Source: Diogma glabrata (lineage: Eukaryota; Arthropoda; Insecta; Diptera; Cylindrotomidae). From it: a stretch of DNA of 64,000 nucleotides. The notes under the pieces were generated by a model. It ran no database searches, was not told where the DNA came from, and saw nothing but the letters and a program-made list of their open reading frames with translations. A program made the translations under genes and the position numbers. The DNA is taken from the NCBI GenBank assembly GCA_963693315.1, contig OY856187.1, positions 383,925,436 through 383,989,435 on the forward strand, read 5' to 3'. Below, piece by piece: positions 25,070-36,700 of this stretch; the stretch's first letter is position 1; each line of letters starts with the position of its first letter.

Positions 25070-26130
25070 ATTTCTAGACATTACTTTTGTGTGAATTCAT
25101 AGGATGGGGAATATTTCTATTCTAACGATTTATTTTTGTTTTGTGATGGCCATCGACCAGTAACGGAACTGGCCCAAAGAGAGACACAAAGGGGTAAAGA
25201 CGTGGTTTTAGCGTATTTTCTCATTCTGTGAGATATAATAAACGGTAAGAGAATAGAATATTCCCAGATGGTTGGGGTCGATAATTACGAATCTAATGTC
25301 AAATTAAAAAAAAAATGTCAGATCAAATATGGTGACCAACTTTTAAAAATACCAAAAATACCACTTCCAAAAATACCATCGTATTCTACATAAAATTTTA
25401 AGCCCGTAATGTTTGTGATAATTTTTGTTTAAGATCTACAGTTATCAAGATAAAAATTCATAAAGTTCGAGTATTGATAATATACGTATTTTCTATTTAA
25501 CTCAATAAATTCATTCGTTTTTAGCTGGGCGTAAGATTTTATCAGAAGAACTAATCGACATCTTTTAGATTCTTAAACTCGGTGAGTACGAAACTGATGT
25601 CAGGTTTTCAAAGTCAAAATGGCGGATCAAATATAACGGTCAACTTTTCGAATGTCGCTAAATTTTAAGTTATTATATTAGTGTTGTGCCGTATTTCTCG
25701 TTACCCATTTTCGATCACTATTTCCCAGAATTACAAACTCTAAATCTTTCTAAAATCACAATATTAGTTTCACATACCAATAAATTTTCTCTAAACGCAT
25801 TTTAAAAAAAAACTGAAATTTTCTTTTAATCTCTAGCCGATAGTTTTATAAAGGATAAAACTAATAAATAATATCAGTTATCACAATTTTAGTTCATACT
25901 AAGAATAAGTCTTTTTATTTTTGCCGACAATCCTTTTCAATTCACATATCATTTTAAAACATTGAATCAACATGTTTTCCAAATAAACCTTCTCAAACAA
26001 AAATAACTGTAATATTAATATTTCTCATGCTAATAGTTTCTCATGCTATCTCATGGACCACTTTGGTCCGCCATTTTAAATTTCTAAAATCTAATAGACT
26101 ACTAATGGTATATTAAGTAAAAAGACATAA
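25070..26130. other. No gene seen
   Basis: AT-rich spacer between repeat blocks; no coding frame or repeat unit could be supported. Confidence 0.4.
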
Positions 26131-27165
26131 AGTTCCATAATGCTGGTTGCAGACCTGACCATTGCGGTACTTCTCCATATCGTATTTTAATACTCGATTA
26201 CAGAAGTAATTGGCTAAAATTCTTGTTAGATCTAGGTGCCAGGTGCTCCAATCTTACGATTTTACGAAGTTCTTCTATTACAAGAGTCCATCGGGCTGAG
26301 TTAATTGCGTTTTTTAATATCTAAGGTTACAACGACGGTTCCTCGCTGTGTCGGTAACGGCTTGCTCCAGTCTTTTGCATATTGATCGTTCCAAATTTTT
26401 TTTAAGCTGTATTTAGCATATAAATTGGGCAGTATGAAGATGGCTCCTTTAGCGAGCTGTTTTTTATTAGGTAATAAAACAAGCCGCTGCTGTTTCCATC
26501 TTTCAGAAAAAAAAACCTTTCTTCAAACAAACGTTGTAGACCTTGGTAAAGTTTTCGATTTGCGTTACGATTGTTATTTCTTAAGCCACCTTTAAAATAC
26601 CATCTGAACCAGGTGCTTTCTTATTTTCTACTTTACGTAATGCAGCCAGTACCCTTACTGCGTTACTGGTTGCATATCCTTTTCAATGACTCCTGCCGAA
26701 CAAAAACTTTCAATAGCGTTTTCTTGTTCGCACGTTTCTTTTTTTTTTTTTGGAATGCTCTACTGGTTTGGTTACACGCTCTACGTATAACCTTGCAGTT
26801 TCTTCCTTCCACCAGTAAACTGGTGGGCAAATCTTAATAAGAAGTTTTCAGGGCATGGTTGCTTCGTACGCTTGGGTCACGCCGTTCAACAGCAACCAGG
26901 CTTTGACGCTGACTCTAAGAGATGTACATATTTAAGCATGAAACCGAATATAGCGTCATCAAATGATTTTGCACTCTACCCAATAAATCTTCTATTGACT
27001 CCTTCTTTGATTGGTTGCGTCTTTTTGTTTATCTCAATCCGTATCACTTGATGACCGCTATATTGGTGTAATGCTCACTAACGATCTATTTGGGTTTTTC
27101 TCTAGCTAGAGAACCACCCACAAACGTAAGGTCAATCACAGAACTGGCACTCCAATGTTGAAGAT
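26131..27165 (-). pseudogene. R1-like LINE fragment: endonuclease end and RT
   Basis: Read on the minus strand, 27160-27070 gives SASSVIDLTFVGGSLARE, the end of an APE-type endonuclease. Then PPVYWWKEETARLYVERVTK near 26810, the linker typical of R1-clade elements. RT blocks follow: LAALRKVENKKAPGSDGI, FSERWKQQRLVLLPNKK and VTLDIKK with NSA-W-TLVIEEL in shifting frames. Many stops and frameshifts. The YADD box and later parts are absent, so it is a 3'-truncated or deleted fragment. The family integrates by target-primed reverse transcription. Confidence 0.75.
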
Positions 27166-27385
27166 TTTCTGAACTTCAGCAGAATTAAACTAAACTGTGA
27201 AGTAAACGATAAGGATACTTTGTTATATCACCTAATATACACAGATAAACATACGTCAGTACATGGAACGTACATATACACGTTGCTGCATGGGACGAAT
27301 AAACTTGCTCGTCGTTCAGTTTTTTGACAGTCCCTTACGTTTATAAAATTCTTAAGATAAGGGACCCAAGGAGAGATCGTTTTTT

Positions 27386-27925
27386 GCATGGAGGGATCAG
27401 TTTTTAGTACCACAGTTTTGTGTACTTCAGTCCCTGCTATTCACATATTATTTAAAAATATTACATATAATATACCACGTTCAATAGCAGATGTCACTAG
27501 CCAAAGTGATATCTTATGGGTGCTGGCGGATGAACTCTATTCAGTCACCGGTAGTACGGGAATGACGATGGCACGTTATTGCTTGCTCGAAGAAACAAGT
27601 TTTTTCATTTAACTATGTGTGTCCTCACTAAGGAAGACAATGGGTTACATGATCAATGAATGTACCACCAGCTGGATTATTGGCAACCCATTTTAGTTTT
27701 GGTCCTGCAAATTTTTAAAACCAATTTGCTTTTTATCTCTTATTTTATTTTTGTTCTCTATCCTATCATGAAATATTGACTATTTTTATTTTCTATGAAA
27801 TATATTTTGCTATGTGAAACGATTTATTGTTTGACTATCCCTTCTTTTGATATGTATAAATAAAACAAAAAAAACAAAGATTTGCGTCCATCAACTACTT
27901 AGAACCTTAAAAGTCCATTTTGAAC
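27386..27925 (+). repeat. Dispersed repeat family, copy A
   Basis: Starts GCATGGAGGGATCAGTTTTT, then TCAGTCCCTGCTATT, CACTAGCCAAAGTGATATCT, CGAAGAAACAAG and ends near GATTTGCGTCCATCAAC. The same ordered blocks occur at 36436-37125 (plus) and 57130-57825 (minus). No conserved open frame; function unknown, possibly a LINE 3' tail or a non-autonomous element. Confidence 0.75.
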
Positions 27926-28527
27926 TACCATTTTCTCGATATTCATCTACAGATGCTTTGTAACGGCTTGCTTTACCCGTTCATAGTTTTCCTTTGTCGA
28001 ACTGGTGTTTGTCCCTGTATACATTTCATATAGCAATCTCTTTTATACATATATGGATATTATCAAGACAGGTTCACCTTGGGTTTCTGGAAATGGTTTT
28101 CTGGATGTTCCAGTATTCCTTTCGCAGAGCCCAGAATAGCTTAATACCATGACGTTTCAACGTTTCCATGGATAGTGCTTGACTTTTTTAATTTTTCGCT
28201 AATATTGTTTTGATATCTTTCTTCAGTTCAAACTTTGGCTTATAGAATTATAAATGCCAAGTTTTAAGAGTACAAAGATCCGAATTTAAGGACTTAAAAG
28301 TAATTTTAGCTCTAAAAAAACATTGATTTTTATATGTGAATTAAGTGCCTACCAAATTGTATTTCTTTATAAAAAAAATAGGTTACCAGTTTTCAGTATA
28401 AGTCAGCATGTGTCGAATGTAAGAATAGTAGCTTGTGCTACAAGTTTTGAAATGAAGATTTTTTCAGCATTAGTCCTAAGCTAGGACGTGTGCTAAAAAA
28501 AATAATTTCAAAACGAGTTGCACACAA

Positions 28528-30108
28528 CGTTTTCTGCACTTAAGTACCACAATAGACAAAAAATAAAAAAAAAATCACTACAAAAAAACTACGCGAAGTA
28601 TTGATCGATCAACAATGCCTTGACAATATGCAAGTTGGATTATATGCAAGAAAAAAACGTCATTTGTTCTTGATTGTTCCCACACTACAAACGTGTTTTC
28701 ATTTCGCGTGTATTTTATTGAGAAACTGCAAAAATAAGCTCAAGGGAGGATTCCGATTTGAAAGGAGCAGCAGAAAGAGCTTTGCAAGGTTTATTGCCGA
28801 TAATATCCAAAGAAAAATACGCATTGTGCAGTGAAAAATAAATTAAAGTGACTGACGAAAATAAGTTGATTGCTTATTTCGATACCGAGATGCAACAATT
28901 CCAATCGTCAACTACATGGAGCATTTACTCAATCTTAAAATCAACGTTGAATGTGAAGGACAACATCGGTATCTCAAAGTTCAACACTTTGCGAGCTCTT
29001 TTGAAGCGTAAAAATGACAATTATTTTGCGAAGAAATCAATAATCTTCACCATTGAAGATATCTACAAATTCCTGAAGGACGCTCCCGACGATGTTTATT
29101 TGGCTACGAAGGTAAAATTTGCTGATAATTTTTTTGTTTCATTTTCCTAACCTCACAGTTTTAAGGTGGCCCTTATTGTCGGTGTCTATGGTGCTTGCCG
29201 ACGAAACGAATTGTGCAATTTGAACGTAAAGGATGTCGAATACATGGACAATGGCATTAAAATTACCGTACCGAAAACGTAAACAAAAATCAGTTTGTCA
29301 TCAACGAAGGAAGTGATCGGGACGTAAATTTGGTTGACATTTTCAAGATTTCAAGATGTATTCAGGACTACGTCCTCATGGCGTTATCACCGACAGATTC
29401 GTTTTGGGTTTTCGTAAAGGCAAATACATCAAACAGCCGATCGGCATTAACACGATTGAAGGCTATCCGAAAACAATTGCAATTTTCTTGAATCTTTCGT
29501 CACCGCGTGAGTGCACTGGTCATTGCTTCCGTCGATCGTCTATCCTTGTTGGCAGATTCGGGTGTGAATCTAACTACATTTAAGCAACATGGTGGTTGGG
29601 AGTCTGATAAGGTTACAGAAAAATACATTCAACATTCGCTCAACAATAAACGTAAAATTGCTGACAGCATCATGGGTTCGAAAATTGTTAGAGCTGATAA
29701 CGTTTCAAGGACCTCATCAACCACTGCTCAATCCAGTGAATCAATCATTGCAAATGGCAATGTTTCAGCCGGTACAACTGTTACAATAATTTCGAGTAAA
29801 ACAAGCCGAACAAACTTGAAAGTGGTTGGAGAGCCTTTGCCACAACCACTGATTCCTGGAGGATATTCATTCGATAACTTGCACAATTGCTCTTTCTACT
29901 TTGGTCAAAAATAATGTTTTCATTCATTTCTACTTTATTAATAAAAATGTTTATCAACACAAACGCACCGTTTTGTCTTTTAAATTGGCAGCAGTGCGGA
30001 AATGAAAAAGCAGTGCTAAAACGGAAAATCAGTGCGGAAATGACTCACTTTTCTGCACTCAAACGAGTTTCGATATATGTCGTATTGTGGTACTCGAGTG
30101 CAGAAACG
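28528..30108 (+). mobile_element. Crypton-like element between inverted repeats
   Basis: A tyrosine recombinase pseudogene lies between imperfect 30-base inverted repeats at 28528-28557 (CGTTTTCTGCACTTAAGTAC...) and 30079-30108 (reversed: CGTTTCTGCACTCGAGTACC...). The repeats share TCTGCACT and GTACCACAATA. Cryptons usually lack terminal inverted repeats, so these may mark the element's ends or another feature. Confidence 0.6.
28755..29914 (+). pseudogene. Crypton-type tyrosine recombinase, decayed
   Basis: The N-terminal helical region reads AAERALQGLLPIISKEKYAL, then a stop, then a frame from about 28848 ending in DVYLATK. A 54-bp GT-AG intron (29112-29165, branch-like CCTAAC) joins it to VALIVGVYGACRRNELCNLN, which holds the first catalytic Arg. 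Later come GHCFRR (the H-x-x-R box), HGGW and the Tyr of TEKYIQHS, so the R-H-R-H/W-Y set of tyrosine recombinases is all present. At least three frameshifts or stops (near 28839, 29280, 29340-29530) break it. The 3' end reaches TAA at 29912 with an AATAAA shortly after. In the family the enzyme excises and reinserts the element as a circle. Confidence 0.85.
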
Positions 30109-31815
30109 ATATTTATTTTACTAAAAAAATTATTTCTAAATTAACGTGTCCTGCTCACTTTGATAAAACACTTTGAATTCTAAAGAATAAAAGAAATAAG
30201 GCTTTTCAGAAATTCAAACGTACGAAAACTGACAGTGATTATAAAACTTTTATTTGCTTTAGAGAACAATTCCATATTGATGAACAAAATGCTATAAGGT
30301 TGCATAGAGAAAAAATTGCTTCAAAAATGATTGACGAACCTAAGCAATTTTGGAATTTCATTAAGTACAGACGCAGTGATAGGGGGTACCCATCTTCAAT
30401 TTCTTTCAAAGGTTCGCAGTATACTAATCCAAAATCGATAGCAAATATGTTTGCAGCTCATTTTCAAAGTGTTTATCAAGCTCCAATTACTTTTGATCAA
30501 GGAAAGTATACCCATATACCATTTCTTGGGCCGAAAATAGAAAATGTGATGTTCTTCTATATTGAAGTTCAAAATGAAATTCATAAGTTGGACGTTAGAA
30601 AAAGCTCAGGTCCTGATGTAATACTACCAATCTTTTTAAAAAAATACAGCACATAGTATTTCTAAGCACCTGCTTTGCCTTTCAGGGACTTTTCCAGACA
30701 GTTGGAAATCATCGTTCATCACTCCAATATTTAAGAATGGCAATAAATCTGGTATTTCTAAATACAGAGGTTTTGCTATTTTATCTACCATACCACAACT
30801 ATGTGAAAAAATGGTAGTTCAAAAAATATATCAAAGCCTCAAAGACTTAATACACAAAAACCAACATGGTTTTGAAGCTGGTAAATCTGCAGTTTCCAAT
30901 CTAGTTCAATAAACTTCATTTTTCAGAAATCACCAGAAAAAAAACAAGAAATTGATGCGATTTACACTGATTTCTCCAAGGCTTTTGATAAGGTTGATCA
31001 TGACTTACTGGTATATAAACTAAATAGATATGGCATCAGAGGCAATCTTTTGAAATGGATTCAGTTATACCTAAAAAACAGGAAACAAATCGTAAGGTTT
31101 CAAGATAGTCTTTCAACGCCAATTGATGTAGCGTCTTCTGTACCTCAGGAAAGTCACATTGGTCCTCTGCTTTTCCTAATATTCGAAGACTGTGAATTTT
31201 CTCTCTATGCTGATGACTTGAAAATATACAAGGTTATTAAAACAAACAATGATTCAATTGTTTTGCAGCGTAACTTAACAATACTTTATGATTGGTGCAA
31301 TGACAATGGTATGCACTTAAATATTAATAAATGCGTAACCATTTGTTTTTAAGAAATCAGTTAAGGATGGAATATGCGTACAATATTAACGGTAATGTGC
31401 TAGAGAGAACTAATTCAATTCGCGATTTAGGTGTGATGCTAGACAGTGCTCTGACCATAAAGCAGCATGTAAATAAAATTTGTTCAATGGGTCATTCTAT
31501 TCAAGGATTTATCAAAAGAAGAGCCAAAGAATTCAATGACATTGCTTTAACAAAAACTCTGTATTGCTCTCTTGTACTATCAACAATGGAATATGCCAGT
31601 AAAGTATGGTCACTTTATGCTAGTGAATACAAGAAATTATTAGAATCTGTGCAAAAACAATTCTTACTTTTTGCTTTAAAACCTTTGGGATTTGGTAGGT
31701 ATAGGCTTCCAAAATATGAAGAAAGGCTTCATTTACTTAATAAGATTTCACTTGAATCCAGAAGAGAGTTAGCTTCCGCACTTTTAGGTAGATTTCATAT
31801 AAAAATCTACCTATT

Positions 31816-31906
31816 GCAATGGGCTTCATCTCGGAATTTCGGAAAAATGTTTGTGCCAAACGACTATATATGATAAGCGGAGACAAAAAAACAAAAAAAA
31901 AAAAAA

Positions 31907-31940
<34 letters not shown>

Positions 31941-33286
31941 GATATGAGATATAACGAAAACGACCGGCACTCTCACGGTCGCATTTGTTGAGGTAGATCA
32001 AAAAAATTTTCTGTACTTGTGTGTTTTAATAATATCTTGGACAAGTTCGTGAATCAGCAAAATCCGACACGTGGTTAAGAAACTAGAGGCTTTTTTCTGA
32101 AAAAAATTGATTTTTTAAAACCGTTATAACGGCCGTTTGGATGCTAATATTTCAAAAAATTTAACAAATTTATAATTTTTGGAATCTTTTTTATCAATTT
32201 ATTTTAAAAAAAGACCTCTGCAGTTAGAGGTTCCTGAGTGAGCGGCTCCAACAAAAAAGTTTGCAAAAAAAAATTTTTTTTTGAAACAACCGGCACTCTC
32301 ACGGTCGCATTTATAAGGCCAGATCAAAAAACCTTTTCTAAACATGTGCGTTTTATTAATATCTTGGACAAGTTCGTAAATCAGCCCAATCCAACACATG
32401 GTTAAGAAACTAGAAGCTTTATACTAGAAAAAAACTCTGTTTTTTAGATCCGTTATAACGGCCGTTTGGATTCTAATATTTTTAAAAACTTCATAAATTT
32501 AGAATCTTTGAAACCTTTTTAATCAGTTTTTTTCAAAAAAAAGACCTCTAAAGTTGGAGCTTTCTGAGTGAGCGGCTCCAACAAAAAAGCTTGTAAAACA
32601 CAAAATGCGTTTGAATCAACCGGCACTCTCACGGTTGCATTTGTGGAGCCAGACCAAAAAACCTTTCTGAAAAATGTGTGTTTTATTAATATCTTGGACA
32701 AGTTCGTAAATCAAAAAAATCTGACACATGGTTAAGGAACTATAGGCTTTATACTAGAAAAAAAAGTGGTTTTTTTAATCCGTTATAACGGCCGTTTGGA
32801 TACTAATATTTTTAAAATCTTCATAAATTTAGAATCTGTGAAAACATTTTAATCCATTTCTTATATATATAAACCTCTGCAGTTAAAGGTTTTTGACTTG
32901 TTTGCTTCAACAAAAAAGTTTGCAGCAATCCCCAACTACAATTTCCAAAAACCTTATAACAGTCAATGTCAACCTTATAACAGTCAAAAAAATAAAAGAT
33001 TTGAATAGAAAAAATTATTTTTTTTCTTAGAAATAAACTATTTTGATATTTTGCAGCAATTGCACGACATATGATATAGAGTAGGTTTGTGTCATAAATT
33101 GTCACACACATGTTTTGTGGTAGATTTGATATTTGTTTGTTGCAAAATTGGATAGATATAATTTTGCTTGTAGGTAGCTAATTTTCTTTTTAAAATTTGT
33201 TCGATATCTGTTTGAAATTAGTTTGTTTTGTTTAAACTAATCTGATACATAAGATTCTACTGGCACACAAAACTGTCTGATCTCGA
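31816..33286. mobile_element. Insertion carrying ~328-bp tandem repeats
   Basis: Lies inside the jockey sequence between two copies of AATCTACCTATT (31804-31815 and 33287-33298), a likely 12-base target duplication. It holds an A-run, a short (TA)n at about 31910-31937 and a three-unit tandem array. No transposase frame. Confidence 0.6.
31964..32945. repeat. Three ~328-bp tandem units
   Basis: Units start with CCGGCACTCTCACGGT at 31964, 32290 and 32620 (326 and 330 apart). Shared blocks are ATATCTTGGACAAGTTCGT, CCGTTATAACGGCCGTTTGG and GAGTGAGCGGCTCCAACAAA. The third decays after 32900. The frames of 60-66 residues here are repeat sequence. Confidence 0.88.
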
Positions 33287-33723
33287 AATCTACCTATTTC
33301 TAGCGGATATACGTGCCGCTTGGACTTTTTGGTTTTGATCTGGTAAGAGGCAATATAAGATGTCCCGATTTGTGTAATAAAATGGTACCCAATTTACATA
33401 CACATAATACAAGATTTAGGCGACCTTTAGTTGAAGAGCTTCATAAAACTGACTACTCTATGCACAATCCTCTAAATGAATGCATAAGAAACTTTAATAA
33501 ATACAGTTATTTTTATGACCAGCAAGTAGCGGAACAAATTTTAAACATAGTATTTTAAGAAAAATGGAAGCACTTCATTCAAGATTGATAAGCTAAACAT
33601 GAAGTGCAATAATAGAATATAAGCAATATTTTAGTCCATAAAATGTATTAACGTCTTTATGTGACTAATAAAAAAATAATACAGAAATAATAATAATAAA
33701 TGTTTAGAATAATAAAATAAATA

Positions 33724-36700
33724 TCATGTGGTGTAATGTAATGTAAAAAACAATAAAGAAAACCAAAATAAACTTACTTTTAAATTATTTTGCGAATCCA
33801 ATATCTTCTGTAACTTTTCATCATTTGAGTCTCTCCAATATGTGAAAGATATTGTTTCATATTCGGAAGAAATCCTTTCGATATTTTCTAAATCATCCCA
33901 ATTTAAATATATATTATTAAGTTCTAATGATGAATAGCTTAAAATAATTTGTGTACATCGATTCGAAGTGTTATTATAAATGTTTTTAAAGAATCTATAA
34001 ATTTTTGAGAATATATAATTCGAATGCCAAGGATCGAGAAGATAGTTAATTTCAAATATATCATTATGTAAAATAATTTTAGAAATGTGTTTCTGTCTAC
34101 ACGCAAAGATTTGCCAATCAATATACAATATGTGTTCTATATTAAATTTGAATTTCCTAATTGGCATGATAGACAGTATTTTTAAAATTGTGTCTCCGTT
34201 CATATCTCTAATTCCACTCAAATCCAGTAAATCGCCATACAAAGCCGGGGTTGTGTTTAACGGTAAATTGTTGATTACAGACCAAAGTTGTTGATTAGAG
34301 GTAAAAGACCAATCAAAATAATTTACACCAGGCATGTGTAATTTAATATTTCGATCTGCATTTGAATGCATAATCTTTTTTAAAGAGAACATGTCCATTC
34401 CTTTAACATTCCAAGGGTTTGCGTGTAGAGTTTCTAGCTCTGTACCATACAACCATAAAAAATATAACAAGTAATCCAAATGTACCTCTTTTTGGTTCGT
34501 CTTTTTTAAATATAAGGTCAAATCGAATTCCTTAAATATTTGTTTGTTTTCGTTAAGTATATTAAAACTTCTTTCGATTTCTAAATCGATGTTGTGTCCA
34601 AAATTACGTAAGTCTAGAAATGCGAGTTTCAATTCAATTAAGTTGAATATATTCCATGTTTTTAAATTGTGTGAACTTATATGTTTCAGAATGAGGGAAA
34701 CAATAAGTGTTGTTTGTTTAAATTGTGGTATTTTAGACAAACTCGTGTAATCTCGTTTATGCCATGGCATGACTTCTTTAATAAACAATTTAGAATTACA
34801 ATTATGACAATTTAAGCACTCTACGACTTCTTTAAACAGTTTCTGTTCAACATTTTCCGGTAATTCAATTAAATACATCGATAGTGTTTTGTTATCCGAA
34901 TAAATCCTTTTTTTTGAATCAAGGCAATGTTGTAGTTTATTCTTATTACGAGATTTTTTGTATTTTTGTTTTAAAATCTGTAGTTTAAAAACAGAAAAAG
35001 AAAAACCTGAATTAAATTTTATATTAATCTACTGCTAATAAGCAAGTTTTCATCAACTACATATAAATCACTAAAGCACACACTGTGTAACAATTACATA
35101 CCCATTAAAAATAAAATCACATGTGAGGCTTACCTTTTTAAAAAAAGAAAATCCATCGCTCAATATATAAAACAAACGTTTTGAACTCCATGGAATCATA
35201 TATTTGAACATCCTTAGCACATCATCTTTTGTTTCAACCTTAATAATACTTCTTAAAGGGTAACCTAATTTAATTTCGACTAATTGCACATCAATAAATT
35301 TATTTGAATCATCTTTTATAGGTACTTTGAAGTCTGATTGAATAAGTTCATTAAAATCAGGAATCTATAACCAAAATTGAGTAACTGAAGTAAAAATTTA
35401 TGTATGTAAAACGAATCTAACTTTTACATACTTGACTCATCATTGAATATGTTTCAAAATCAAAATACAAGTTGTTTGGTATGTCTATGTTTTCGGTTTC
35501 ATTCCCAAATTCCTCTTCCTCTTCGATTGCATCTTCATGAAAGAAAGAAAAACACAGAAAAAATTGTGATCTCATAGCGCCATTTTAAAATTAAAATTCA
35601 ATGTAAAAAAATCTAAAAAATATTTAACGTCATCTTGAAATATAAAACTCCATATACAAAATAATTTAAAAGATTTAATCAAAAACACTAATCCATTTTT
35701 TTTGCATATGGGTTCATTGTTTTTGCATTTCAATATTGGGGGTTTTGTACCAGAGAAAGGTTTGGGGTTTTGTACCAGGGTTTAATACCAAAAAGCAAGT
35801 TTCCATTTTGTCTTCAGTTTGAATATGTATCGACCTTTTAGGTTCATACATAAGATAAGATATATTCACACTATACTTAGCTCTACAAACGATATTGTTT
35901 GACTAGTGCTATACATAAGTCTCCACAACTAAGTATAAAATATGTCGTCGTTTTGAATGCTAAAGTATAAATTCTAAAAGTTTATTGTTGAAATAACCTT
36001 GCTAATTTCAAGTTTTATCTATTACACTAGTTTACAAATTTTAAACTTGTTTTGTCTCCCTGAATAAAAACCAACTTTTTTTAACATAATGTCAATCTCT
36101 TGTTACTTTACGCAAATAACTTATCAGTATAACGTAATCAGAGGATTACTCCAGAAGATGGCCTAACAAGCTGAAATATATATAGAGTAACAGTAAAATT
36201 AAAAAAAGCTTTGTTTTCTTTAATTTTTTATTAAACTTATTAAATAAGTTATTTGCGTAAAGTAACAAGAGATTGACATTATGTTATTTGAAAACTTACG
36301 CCAAGTGCTAACGGCAAACAGTGTTAATTATACCAACTTTTTTTATGAATTTTATCTGCTGAACACGAATATCATATTCATTTTTTAAAATATCTCTTGT
36401 TTTTGAGATATTCACGAGGTTATTCCGGTTTTTTATTTTTGATATACGGGTGTAATGACTCTGCGTACTCCATTCCCTGCTATTGATATACGAGTTAAAG
36501 CGAGATATCACATACCACTGGCAATAGCAGTGCGCAGTCACTAGCCAAGGTGACATCTTAACGGTGGTGGCGTATGACCTGTATTCAGGCACCCTCAATC
36601 TTAGCTGTGAAATAATCCTTAATGATGAGACGCTATTGCTTCCTCGAAGAAACGAACCTTCATATAACTATGTGTGGGCTTTAATCGTTGAGAAAGATAG

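Larger units (their letters stand above)
30165..33700 (+). pseudogene. Jockey-type LINE, 5'-truncated, with insertion
   Basis: Begins within the linker between endonuclease and RT (REKIASKMIDEPKQFWNFIK, 30310), then the RT: KSSGPDVI, FPDSWKSSFITPIFKNGNKS, IYTDFSKAFDKVDHDLL (first catalytic Asp), and LYADDLKIY with the YADD box (31205). The thumb and tail follow in other frames: IRDLGVMLD and STMEYASKVWS. The tail resumes at 33350 with CPDLCNKMVPNLHTHNTRFR and stops at 33556, followed by a 3' tail ending in AATAATAATAAAT-like repeats (about 33650-33716). Between 31816 and 33286 foreign DNA interrupts it. Several frameshifts; not active. Its 3' tail ends next to the 3' end of the minus-strand gene at 33724. 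Confidence 0.88.
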
